Positions 8,390-15,947 of a stretch of 26,566 nt of DNA are shown piece by piece; the stretch's first letter is position 1; each line of letters opens with the position of its first letter. The position numbers were made by a program, and so were the translations under genes. The DNA comes from Actinomycetes bacterium (lineage in GTDB: Bacteria; Actinomycetota; Coriobacteriia; WRKU01; WQUG01). The notes beneath the pieces are model-generated. The model was not told the origin of the DNA, ran no database searches, and saw only the letters and a program-made list of their open reading frames with translations. Location of the stretch: contig WQUG01000034.1 of NCBI GenBank assembly GCA_009785855.1, positions 1 to 26,566 on the forward strand, written 5' to 3'.

Positions 8390-8618
8390 CTTTCTTCCTT
8401 CCTGCCTGATTCCCTGACGGACTCACGTCTCAACGTTGCGAACACCGGATCTGACGTCCTACCGTTCGAAACGCCGATGTCGACTTCGATCACATGAACC
8501 GCACATGCGCCTGAGCGAACACCGGCGTGCTTCGTCGCGCACGTCGTCGCTCCCACAAGCTGGAGACCCAAAGGGCCGGATGTTCTGTCAGGTATACATT
8601 CTTCATAACTGGTTTATT
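8390..8618 (-). other. Long argR leader (no convincing gene)
   Basis: About 230 bases separate the candidate argR promoter from the argR start. A 61-codon TTG-initiated frame (8386-8571) ends in an overlap with the argR ATG, but it has no ribosome binding site and no recognisable motif, so I do not call it. I see no terminator-like or known riboswitch fold in this stretch. Confidence 0.4.
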
Positions 8619-8646
8619 ATTGTCTCATACTTCTCACTGATTGCAA
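8619..8646 (-). promoter_or_regulatory. Candidate argR promoter with internal inverted repeat
   Basis: On the - strand, TTGCAA (8646-8641) and GACAAT (8624-8619) are separated by 16 bases, a fair -35/-10 pair. A 6-bp inverted repeat, ATACTT (8627-8632) and AAGTAT (8645-8650), overlaps the spacer and the -35, where a repressor such as ArgR could bind. It does not match the classic ARG box closely. It lies directly downstream of the tRNA-Lys terminator. Confidence 0.45.
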
Positions 8647-8660
8647 GTATCAACAGTTAC

Positions 8661-8695
8661 GAAAATAAACTGGGGCGGCTCTTGAGAGCCACCCC
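8661..8695 (-). terminator. Intrinsic terminator after tRNA-Lys
   Basis: In the - direction a 10-bp stem (8695-8686 with 8681-8672, GC-rich, one G-U pair) with a TCAA loop is followed by AGTTTATTTTC. It lies 13 bases beyond the tRNA CCA end. It separates the tRNA unit from argR. Confidence 0.88.
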
Positions 8696-8707
8696 AACTT
8701 CGATCTC

Positions 8708-8783
<76 letters not shown>

Positions 8784-8799
8784 GCATAAGCGAGAACCT

Positions 8800-8829
8800 A
8801 GTATAGTCTAATCGCTTTCCTCTGTCCAA
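8800..8829 (-). promoter_or_regulatory. Candidate tRNA-Lys promoter overlapping the ahcY 3' end
   Basis: On the - strand, TTGGAC (8829-8824) and TATACT (8805-8800) are separated by 18 bases; reading TGGACA as the -35 gives 17. Both boxes resemble the housekeeping consensus. The predicted start, near 8793, would lie about 10 bases before the mature tRNA. The -35 lies inside the last codons of ahcY. Confidence 0.6.
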
Positions 8830-10067
8830 CTGTTCAGATAGCGCTCCTGTTCGGGGGTGAGTGCGTCCATCGCCACACCCAGGCTGGAGAGCTTCAGGTC
8901 CGAGATCTGGTACTCAAGATCTTCGGGCATGTCATAGACGGCAGGCGCGAGCGTGCCTTTCTTCGCCAGCATCCACTCGGCCGCCAGGGCCTGGGTCGCG
9001 AAGCTCATGTCCATGACCGATGCCGGATGCCCCTCGGCGCAGCTCAGGTTCACCAGTCTCCCCTGTGCCAGGAGATAGAAGCGACGCCCATCTGGCATCC
9101 TGAACTCCTCGACCAGCGGTTTGACCTCTTCATATGACACCGCATGCTCGCGCAGCCAGTCGATGTTGATCTCGACATCGAAGTGGCCCGAGTTCGCAAG
9201 GATCGCGCCGTCCTTGAGGTTGACGAAGGCTGCCTCATCGATCACATGCCAGTTGCCGGTCACCGTCACCCAGACGTCAGCATGGCGAGCAGCCTCGGCC
9301 GCCGGCATGACCTCACAGCCATCCATGACCGCCTCAAGAGCCGCCAGACTGTCGACCTCGCAGGCGATGACCCGCATCCCCATGCCCTTGGCGCGCAGGG
9401 CGAGACCCTTGCCACACCAGCCATAGCCGCTCACTACGAGGGTCCGACCCGCCATCAGGCGGTTCGTCGCGCGGATGATGCCGTCAAGCGTCGACTGCCC
9501 GGTCCCATAACGGTTGTCGAAGAAGTGTTTGGTCTTGGCGTCGTTGACGGCCATGATGGGGTACCTGAGCGCCGCATCGTTTTCCATCGCGCGCAGGCGG
9601 ATGACCCCGGTGGTCGTCTCCTCAGTACCACCGATTATCTCTGGCAGTTGATCTGCGAAGTCCGCGTGGATGCGGCTGACCATGTCGCAACCATCGTCCA
9701 TCGTCATCTGGGGATGCGTCGCGATCACGGCGTCGATGTGACCGCGATAGGTTGCCTCGTCCTCTCCCCTGATCGCATGGACCGCGACGCCGTAGTACTC
9801 GACGAGCGCCGCAGCGACATCATCCTGGGTCGACAGCGGGTTGCTCGCGCAAAGCGTCACCTCCGCTCCGCCGGCTACCAGCGTCCGCATGAGATTGGCG
9901 GTCTCCGTCGTCACATGCATGCAGGCGCCGATACGGATGCCCTGCAGGGTATGCTCGGCGGCGAAGCGCTCCCGGATGGCCGCCAGGACCGGCATGTCAG
10001 CGTCGGCCCACTCGATACGGGCGCGCCCCGCGACAGCTTGGCCAAGGTCCTTCACATCATGATCCAT
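8808..10067 (-). CDS. ahcY: Adenosylhomocysteinase (S-adenosylhomocysteine hydrolase family, short form)
   Basis: This enzyme cleaves S-adenosylhomocysteine to adenosine and homocysteine using bound NAD+, recycling the by-product of methyltransferases. The NAD-binding motif VVSGYGWCGKGLALRAKGMG is at about residues 210-230, HVTTETANLM and GCDMV are the substrate segments, NDAKTKHFFDNRYGTGQS carries the catalytic Lys/Asp region, and SGHFDVEI is typical. With 419 residues ending in QERYLNSW, it belongs to the archaeal/Thermotoga-like short form, which lacks the ~40-residue insertion and the KPxxYRY tail of the mammalian and most proteobacterial enzymes. Some short forms (the Methanocaldococcus one) prefer S-inosylhomocysteine, so the exact substrate is not certain. 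AAAAAGGAG precedes ATG 10067. Confidence 0.94.
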   Translation of the reverse strand: MDHDVKDLGQAVAGRARIEWADADMPVLAAIRERFAAEHTLQGIRIGACMHVTTETANLMRTLVAGGAEVTLCASNPLSTQDDVAAALVEYYGVAVHAIRGEDEATYRGHIDAVIATHPQMTMDDGCDMVSRIHADFADQLPEIIGGTEETTTGVIRLRAMENDAALRYPIMAVNDAKTKHFFDNRYGTGQSTLDGIIRATNRLMAGRTLVVSGYGWCGKGLALRAKGMGMRVIACEVDSLAALEAVMDGCEVMPAAEAARHADVWVTVTGNWHVIDEAAFVNLKDGAILANSGHFDVEINIDWLREHAVSYEEVKPLVEEFRMPDGRRFYLLAQGRLVNLSCAEGHPASVMDMSFATQALAAEWMLAKKGTLAPAVYDMPEDLEYQISDLKLSSLGVAMDALTPEQERYLNSWTEESD

Positions 10068-10124
10068 CGATACTCCTTTTTCAGACGATCGTCGTAGTCA
10101 TCGTAACACAAGGCTTGATCCTGG

Positions 10125-10188
10125 CAGCACGAACTGAACGTTCGCTGGCAAGGCGCCGCAGACCGTGGCGAACGTTCAGTTCGTGCTG
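10125..10188. repeat. Perfect inverted repeat with 21-bp arms at the LCP gene end
   Basis: Arms at 10125-10145 and 10168-10188 are exact reverse complements, with a 22-base GC-rich spacer. The right-hand arm contains the last three codons and stop of the LCP gene. Each arm has the self-complementary core GAACGTTC. No T-run follows in either direction, so it is not a standard intrinsic terminator, although the RNA hairpin would be very stable. The rest of the LCP-ahcY gap (10068-10124) has only the ahcY ribosome binding site. Confidence 0.9.
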
Positions 10189-11663
10189 GTACCGGTGACC
10201 GGGATCTTCGCGAGATCCCAGTCCTGCCCGACCACCACCTGCAGCTCTGTTGAGAAGTTCTGCAAGCCGCTGTCCTTGACGACCTTGGTCCCGGGCATCA
10301 GACACGCAGCGACGCTTTGTGCCGCCGCCACATCCGTCTTATAGTACACATAGCTCTGCTGGTACACGGATTGGTTCTCGGTGTTACCCACGGTACCGAC
10401 GTTGAAACCATGCGCCAACAGTATCGAGGACGCCTGCTTCGCGATGCCCGCACGCTGGGTGCCGTTGAGCACGGTGACCGTGATCTTCGCAGGATCAAGT
10501 TGCGCGACCGGCTTCTTCTCGGGGGCATTGAAGGGGACCTCTGCAGCGAACTTGTTCAGGATGGTCGTCATGCCTGCGACATCGGGTTCAACATAGGGCG
10601 AGATCCACTCACCGGGCAAAGTGGTCGTGTACAGATGATCTGACTTAAGCCCTTTGAAGACCGTGGCCAGGTCCATCAGATCCCCCAGGCTCATGTCCGT
10701 CGTCACATAGCGCGAGGAGGTGTTCACAACACTGAGCAGATGCGACTTCGGGGTCGAGGACAACTGATCGACCAGGGACTTGAAGAACAGCTGCTGTACC
10801 TTCATGCGCGTGAAATCCCCGTCCGCATAGGTATGGCGACTTCTCATCAGCGTCAGCGCATGGGCTCCGTCAAGTATCTGGACTCCCGCATCGATGACTG
10901 AGGCGGTCTTGCCTTTGGAGTAGTCAGCCTGTGGGTCGTCGATGGCCTGAGGTACGTCCATCTTGATCCCTCCCAGAGCATCGATGACGTTCTCGAAACC
11001 CACGAAATCGACGGTCATGACGTGGTTGACCGGCTGACCGGTCAGCTGCTCGACCGTCTTGATGGCAAGCGGCTCCTGCCCATAGGCGAAGGCCGCATTG
11101 ATCTTGTCGGTCCCGTAGCCGTCGATCTCTGCCTTGTAGTCACGGGGGATCGAGACCATCCAGACCTTCTTCTTCTTCGGGTCGACACGGGCAAGTATCA
11201 TCACATCGCTGCGCCATGCGGTGTCTCCGGGGCGCTTGTCTCCCCCCATAAGAAGGATGTTGAAGGGCTGTCCGGACGCCACGGTGTGAGTGATGGCGCC
11301 TCTGACGTCCTTACCGCTCTGCTTGTTCCGATACAGTTTGCCCTGCAGGTTGTTGTAATAGAATCCGGCGCCCGCAGCAGCTGCGATCAGGAAGACGCCG
11401 ATGGCGCCCAGGATAAGAACAAGGCGGCGACGCGAACGCTTGCGGCGACGATCCCGCTCCGCCATCAGGCGGGCAGGCGCCGACTCAAGCTGAGAGGAGG
11501 TCGCCAGACCCGTCGTGCTGAGCGAGGAGCGTGCCGCCTCGCGCCTGATGCGCGAGCCGTCAGCGGCCGCAGCGCTCTTGCGCCGGGACAGGCCCTTCGT
11601 GCCTATCGTGTTCTCGAACTGCTCGCGAGCACGTCTGTCCCCGCGCTGGGAGTGTTTCCCCAT
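10176..11663 (-). CDS. LytR-CpsA-Psr (LCP) family wall-polymer ligase with LytR_C domain
   Basis: LCP proteins transfer lipid-linked secondary wall polymers onto peptidoglycan on the outer face of the membrane. The 495-residue protein has a long basic cytoplasmic tail (1-80, very Arg/Lys-rich), one membrane segment (about 81-103), an LCP domain (about 133-290) and a C-terminal LytR_C domain (about 385-475, starting KITVTVLNGTQRAGIAKQ). LCP hallmarks seen are NILLMGGDKR, TAWRSDVMILARVDP, VSIPRDY and DGDFTRMKVQQ, which hold the conserved Asp/Arg residues that bind the polyprenyl phosphate. I chose ATG 11663 (MGKHSQRG) because an AGAG precedes it and it avoids an unlikely TTG-led extension. It stands downstream of murA; the WecA/TagO-type gene of this window could feed the same polymer pathway. 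Confidence 0.9.
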   Translation of the reverse strand: MGKHSQRGDRRAREQFENTIGTKGLSRRKSAAAADGSRIRREAARSSLSTTGLATSSQLESAPARLMAERDRRRKRSRRRLVLILGAIGVFLIAAAAGAGFYYNNLQGKLYRNKQSGKDVRGAITHTVASGQPFNILLMGGDKRPGDTAWRSDVMILARVDPKKKKVWMVSIPRDYKAEIDGYGTDKINAAFAYGQEPLAIKTVEQLTGQPVNHVMTVDFVGFENVIDALGGIKMDVPQAIDDPQADYSKGKTASVIDAGVQILDGAHALTLMRSRHTYADGDFTRMKVQQLFFKSLVDQLSSTPKSHLLSVVNTSSRYVTTDMSLGDLMDLATVFKGLKSDHLYTTTLPGEWISPYVEPDVAGMTTILNKFAAEVPFNAPEKKPVAQLDPAKITVTVLNGTQRAGIAKQASSILLAHGFNVGTVGNTENQSVYQQSYVYYKTDVAAAQSVAACLMPGTKVVKDSGLQNFSTELQVVVGQDWDLAKIPVTGTSTN

Positions 11664-11718
11664 ACCATGAACTCTTTTCTGTTTCGTTTCCCAAGACGCT
11701 ATCGAATACAAAGACGCA

Positions 11719-11743
11719 GATCAGGGTCGCGAACGACCTTATC
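11719..11743 (-). other. Imperfect stem-loop between murA and the LCP gene
   Basis: The 175-base gap between murA and the LCP gene contains GGTCG-TTCG-CGACC, extended on both sides by imperfect pairing (GAT/ATC), followed on the - strand by TGCGTCTTTG. It may be a weak terminator for the atp-murA unit or a leader structure for the LCP gene. I could not identify a convincing promoter in this gap. Confidence 0.35.
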
Positions 11744-11838
11744 CAGTATGCCCGAAAACGCTTCTTACTGACGCCCCTGTGTGGGACTTGTTACCTGGAG
11801 ATCGCAGAAGGTCCACAGTATATCCACAGGCGGATCGA

Positions 11839-13110
11839 TCAATCCTGCCCGCTGTGACGTTCGATCCTTGCCCCCAGCGAGAAGAGTTTCTCGCAGAAGC
11901 CCTCGTAGCCACGATCGATGTGGAAGACGTCATGGACCGTCGTTGTTCCTTCCGCGACCAGGCCGGCGAGGACCAGCGCCGCTCCCCCGCGCAGATCGGG
12001 GCAGCGCACCGCTGCTCCCGAAAGTTCCGCTCCCCCCTTGACGAGGGCGTAATGCCCCTCGATCGAGATGTCGGCGCCCATCCGGCCCAGCTCGTCAGCG
12101 AACATGAAGCGGTTCTCGAACACGTTCTCCGTGATGATCGACGAGCCCTGCGCAACGGCGCAGGCGGCCATGAACTGAGCCTGCAGGTCAGTCGGAAAGC
12201 CCGGGAAGGGCAGCGTCTGTATATCGACCGCCCGCAGTTGGTCAGAGGCGCGCACAAGGATGCTGCTGGCGCCCCGCTCCACGACCGCGCCCATCGCTTC
12301 AAGCTTGCGCAGGACGATCTCGAGGTGTTCCGGAACGATCCCCGTGACCTCGACCTCGCCTCGTGTCATCGCGGCGGCGGCCAGGAAGGTGCCGGCCTCG
12401 ATACGATCCCCGATCACCGCATGACAGACCTCATCGAGCTTCGTCGTCCCGGTGATCGTCAGCTCAGCAGTCCCCCTGCCATCGATCGTGACCCCCGCCT
12501 CGACAAGGAAGTCAAGAAGATCGGTGATCTCCGGCTCGCGCGCAGCATTGCGGATGACCGTGGCGCCCCGGCTGAGCGCTGCCGCCATGATGAGGTTCTC
12601 TGTCGCGCCGACGCTGGGGAACTCAAGAAGGACCTCCGCGCCTCGTAAGCCCGCTGCCGGGGACCTGACCTCGATATAGCCGTGGCGGATCTCCACCTCA
12701 GCCCCCAGGGACTGGAGACCGGCGATGTGCATGTCGATCTTGCGTGAGCCGATGTTGCAGCCCCCCGGCAGAGCGACGCGGGCCTCACCGCAGCGACCTG
12801 CCAGAGGCCCCAGGACCGCCGTCGAGGCGCGCATCTGTGCCACCAGCTCATAGGGAGCGGTCGTCGAGGTGATCGTGCTGGCGTCCAGGGTCAGCTCATG
12901 CGGCGCGCTCCAGTCCACCCGCACCCCCAGAGCGCGCAGTACCGCGCACATGACCTCGACGTCAGCGATACGGGCGACGTTGCGCAGAACGGTCACCCCT
13001 TCGATCAGGACCGAGGCGGCCATCAGCTTCAGAACGGAGTTCTTCGCTCCGCACGCCTCGATACTCCCGGAGAGCGCCGGGGAACGATCTATGGTGATGT
13101 AGTCTGCCAT
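11839..13110 (-). CDS. murA: UDP-N-acetylglucosamine 1-carboxyvinyltransferase
   Basis: MurA transfers enolpyruvate from PEP to UDP-GlcNAc, the first committed step of peptidoglycan synthesis, in the cytoplasm. At 423 residues it has normal length. GAKNSVLK at 21-28 holds the conserved Lys-Asn pair. LPGGCNIGSR at about 114-123 holds the catalytic Cys118, the residue alkylated by fosfomycin, so the enzyme is of the Cys type and not the intrinsically resistant Asp type seen in mycobacteria. GDRIEAGTF and GFPTDLQAQFMA are also typical. It lies 74 bases downstream of atpC on the same strand, and the whole unit may be one transcript. Confidence 0.97.
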   Translation of the reverse strand: MADYITIDRSPALSGSIEACGAKNSVLKLMAASVLIEGVTVLRNVARIADVEVMCAVLRALGVRVDWSAPHELTLDASTITSTTAPYELVAQMRASTAVLGPLAGRCGEARVALPGGCNIGSRKIDMHIAGLQSLGAEVEIRHGYIEVRSPAAGLRGAEVLLEFPSVGATENLIMAAALSRGATVIRNAAREPEITDLLDFLVEAGVTIDGRGTAELTITGTTKLDEVCHAVIGDRIEAGTFLAAAAMTRGEVEVTGIVPEHLEIVLRKLEAMGAVVERGASSILVRASDQLRAVDIQTLPFPGFPTDLQAQFMAACAVAQGSSIITENVFENRFMFADELGRMGADISIEGHYALVKGGAELSGAAVRCPDLRGGAALVLAGLVAEGTTTVHDVFHIDRGYEGFCEKLFSLGARIERHSGQD

Positions 13111-13184
13111 ACCTGTCTTTCAGTCCGCAAGAAACGGGCCGCGAGTCTCACGAAAGCGACGCCAGCGAGCGCGCCCAGCGCATG

Positions 13185-13610
13185 TCAGTGATGCAGGAGC
13201 ACCGTCAGGACACAGCTGAGCCAGTCCATCTCACGCTGGAGATCACTGCGGGCATCGATGTGTTCACTGTCATCGGGAAGCGCGTCTCGCTCGGACTTGA
13301 GGGCATCGAACTGGGCCTGCAGATCCGCGCGGTCCAGGCCTTTGATGGCCAGAGCGCGGTCCGTCAGCACGGTCACCTGATCGAGGGCGACCTGAAGATA
13401 GCCACCCTGCAAAGCGTAGACCTCCACTTCGCGATCGGTGGTGTCCATCGTCAGGCGCAACTCGCCACTGCCCAGCTCGCACACCATCGGCGCGTGCATC
13501 GGCAGGATGCCGAACTCACCAAGAGGAGATGTCGCGACGACTTGTCGAACCTCGCCAGAGTACAGCGTCTGCGTCGGCGTGACGACATCGACGAGTAGAG
13601 TTCCAGGCAT
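13185..13610 (-). CDS. atpC: F1 ATP synthase epsilon subunit
   Basis: Epsilon is part of the rotating central stalk and can inhibit ATP hydrolysis. The N-terminal beta-sandwich (1-85) is clear: LLVDVVTPTQTLYSGEVRQVV, GEFGILPMHAPMV and ALQGGYLQVALDQVTVLTD. The C-terminal part (about 90-141) is helical and charged, with an unusual hydrophobic, cysteine-containing end (LSCVLTVLLHH). Length (141) is typical. AGAGGA stands six bases before ATG 13610. It is the last atp gene, directly after atpD. Confidence 0.95.
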   Translation of the reverse strand: MPGTLLVDVVTPTQTLYSGEVRQVVATSPLGEFGILPMHAPMVCELGSGELRLTMDTTDREVEVYALQGGYLQVALDQVTVLTDRALAIKGLDRADLQAQFDALKSERDALPDDSEHIDARSDLQREMDWLSCVLTVLLHH

Positions 13611-13623
13611 ATCAGGTCCTCTC

Positions 13624-15033
13624 TTACGCCGAGGCCTTCATCTGCGCTGCACGCTCGATGACGTCATCGATCGTCCCGACATAGCGGAAGGCTTGCTCGG
13701 GCAGATCGTCATGCTTGCCGTCGACGATCTCAGCGAAACTGCGGATCGTGTCCTCAAGCTTGACGTAGACGCCGGGATTACCCGTGAACTGCTCGGCCAC
13801 ATGGAAGCTCTGCGAGAGGAACTGCTCGATCTTGCGCGCCCGCGAGACCGTCAGCTTGTCCTCTTCGGAAAGCTCGTCCATACCAAGGATCGCGATGATG
13901 TCCTGCAGGTCCTTATAGTGCTGCAGAGTCTCCTGCACGGCGCGCGCGACCCGATAGTGCTCCTCGCCCACGATCTGTGGGTCAAGGGCGCGTGACGTCG
14001 AGTCGAGCGGGTCCACCGCCGGATAGATGCCCTTCTCAGAGATCGCACGCGACAGCGTGGTCGTCGCATCCAGGTGAGTGAAGGCGGTCGCCGGGGCCGG
14101 GTCGGTCAGGTCGTCTGCCGGCACGTAGATCGCCTGCACCGAGGTGATCGAGCCGGTCGTCGTCGAGGTGATGCGCTCCTGCAGCGTACCCATCTCCGTG
14201 GCAAGCGTAGGCTGGTAGCCCACAGCCGAGGGCATACGACCGAGCAGGGCCGAGACCTCAGAACCTGCCTGGGTGAAGCGGAAGATGTTATCGATGAAGA
14301 GGAGCACGTCCTGACCCTCGTCGCGGAAGTACTCGGCCTCGGTGAGTCCCGCCAGGCCGACGCGCAGACGGGCGCCCGGTGGTTCGTTCATCTGACCATA
14401 GACCAGGCAGGTCTTGTTGATGACGCCTGACTCGCTCATCTCGTTGAAGAGGTCGGTACCCTCACGCGTGCGCTCCCCCACCCCGGTGAACACCGAAGTG
14501 CCGCCGGATTCCTGGGCCAGGTTGTTGATGAGTTCGAGGATGACGACGGTCTTTCCGACGCCAGCGCCTCCGAAGAGCCCGGTCTTACCCCCCTTGATGT
14601 AAGGCTCAAGCAGGTCGATGACCTTGATGCCCGTCTCGAAGATCTCCGTCGAGGGCTCCAGCTCCGGGAACTCCGGCGCCGGACGATGGATGGGATACCA
14701 GTCGGAGATATCCTCCGGCATCGGCTTCTCGTCCACCGGCTGGCCCATGACGTTCCAGATGCGACCCAAGGTCGCCTTACCGACCGGCATCATCATCGGC
14801 TTGCCGGTATCGGTGACCTCGAGACCGCGCTGCAGGCCATCAGTCGAAGACATCGCGACTGCGCGTACGATGTCACCGGGCAGATGCTGCTGCACCTCGC
14901 AGATGGTCTCGACGTGACCGATCGGCGTGTCCGCCTCGATCTTGAGCGCGTTGTAGATGGCAGGCATCGTCTCGGGCGTGAACTGGATGTCGACGACCGC
15001 GCCGACCACGCTTACGATCTGTCCTGTGTTCAT
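13624..15033 (-). CDS. atpD: F1 ATP synthase beta subunit
   Basis: Beta carries the catalytic nucleotide sites of F1. The P-loop GGAGVGKT is at about 155-162, GERTREG follows it, and LLFIDNIFRFTQAGSEVSALLGRMPSA-type Walker B and P-[SAP]-[LIV] signature segments are present. DELSEEDK (the DELSEED lever that contacts gamma) lies near residue 395. AAGGA at 15041-15045 is one base from ATG 15039 but seven from ATG 15033, so I take 15033 as the start, giving 469 residues. Normal length and motifs; expected to be fully functional. Confidence 0.97.
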   Translation of the reverse strand: MNTGQIVSVVGAVVDIQFTPETMPAIYNALKIEADTPIGHVETICEVQQHLPGDIVRAVAMSSTDGLQRGLEVTDTGKPMMMPVGKATLGRIWNVMGQPVDEKPMPEDISDWYPIHRPAPEFPELEPSTEIFETGIKVIDLLEPYIKGGKTGLFGGAGVGKTVVILELINNLAQESGGTSVFTGVGERTREGTDLFNEMSESGVINKTCLVYGQMNEPPGARLRVGLAGLTEAEYFRDEGQDVLLFIDNIFRFTQAGSEVSALLGRMPSAVGYQPTLATEMGTLQERITSTTTGSITSVQAIYVPADDLTDPAPATAFTHLDATTTLSRAISEKGIYPAVDPLDSTSRALDPQIVGEEHYRVARAVQETLQHYKDLQDIIAILGMDELSEEDKLTVSRARKIEQFLSQSFHVAEQFTGNPGVYVKLEDTIRSFAEIVDGKHDDLPEQAFRYVGTIDDVIERAAQMKASA

Positions 15034-15053
15034 AGACATGTCCTTCTCTTCTG

Positions 15054-15947
15054 CTAGTTATCTTCCAGGGCGGCCGCCCCGCCGACGATCTCGGAGATCT
15101 CGGTCGTGATGGCGCTCTGACGTGCGCGGTTAAACGACCGCGTGAGTGTTTGTATCATATCGGAGGCGTTATCGGTCGCGGCTTTCATGGCGGTACGGCG
15201 CGCCCCGTGCTCAGACTCGGCGGACTCAAGCAGATAGCCGAAGATCACCGCCTCGACATAGGTCGGGATCAGGTTCCTGAGCACCTCTTCACCCGAAGGA
15301 TCGAAGATGTACTCGAGCGAGCGGCGCTTCTTCTCCGCCGCCTCATCAGCAGAGTCCTCGTCTTCGATGACGACGGGCAGAAGCGTCACGACCTCGGGTA
15401 CCTGACGCGCCACATTGACGAAGTGATTATAGAATATCTCTACCCTGTCAAGCGTTCCTTCAGTATATTCGCGGATGACACGCGCGGCGAGCGTCTGGGC
15501 GTCGACGAAGACCGGAGACCCCGTGTTGCCGGTGATGCTCAGTTCAGGCGTGATACCACGATACTGGAAGTAGCTGTGCGCCTTGCGCCCATAGCAGACG
15601 AGCTCGACTTCGAGCCCGTCGGCCAGCGCGCGCGCACGAGCCTGCTCCACCATGTGGATGATGCCCGCGTTGAAGCCACCGGCCTGACCACGGTCGCTTA
15701 CGACCGCCACCATCATGACCCGCTTGCATACGGGATGCTCCTCAAGCAGCGGATGGGCGACCCCCGTACCGGCCCGGCGCAAATCCGAAAGGATATGGCG
15801 AAGGGCCACGGTGTAGGGGTGGGCCGCCTCAGCTTTGTTCTGGGCGCTGCGGATCTTCGCGGTCGAGACCATCTCCATCGTACGAGTCACCTGACGCGTC
15901 GACTGGATAGCCGTGATACGGCCTTTGATCTCTTTGAGGTTGGCCAT
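15054..15947 (-). CDS. atpG: F1 ATP synthase gamma subunit
   Basis: Gamma is the central shaft of F1. Both ends are typical coiled-coil termini: MANLKEIKGRITAIQSTRQVTRTMEMVSTAKIR at the start and NASDMIQTLTRSFNRARQSAITTEISEIVGGAAAL at the end. Length (297) is normal. Its ATG shares one base with the atpA stop (TGATG at 15945-15949), so translation is probably coupled. A short acidic stretch (DEDSADEAAEKKRR, near residue 200) is a lineage-type insertion in the globular part. Confidence 0.96.
   Translation of the reverse strand: MANLKEIKGRITAIQSTRQVTRTMEMVSTAKIRSAQNKAEAAHPYTVALRHILSDLRRAGTGVAHPLLEEHPVCKRVMMVAVVSDRGQAGGFNAGIIHMVEQARARALADGLEVELVCYGRKAHSYFQYRGITPELSITGNTGSPVFVDAQTLAARVIREYTEGTLDRVEIFYNHFVNVARQVPEVVTLLPVVIEDEDSADEAAEKKRRSLEYIFDPSGEEVLRNLIPTYVEAVIFGYLLESAESEHGARRTAMKAATDNASDMIQTLTRSFNRARQSAITTEISEIVGGAAALEDN

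Noticed and set aside
8386..8571. A 61-codon frame upstream of argR that ends in an overlap with its ATG
   Set aside because: TTG start without a ribosome binding site, no recognisable motif or composition bias; more likely the untranslated argR leader.
10068..10124. A possible SAH riboswitch before ahcY
   Set aside because: The gap is short and the conserved SAH riboswitch core could not be matched; the only strong structure there is the perfect inverted repeat.
11811..11830. DnaA-box-like sequences (ATATCCACA, GTCCACAG) near the murA end
   Set aside because: Only one near-match and no cluster, AT-rich unwinding region or dnaA/dnaN neighbours; not an origin.
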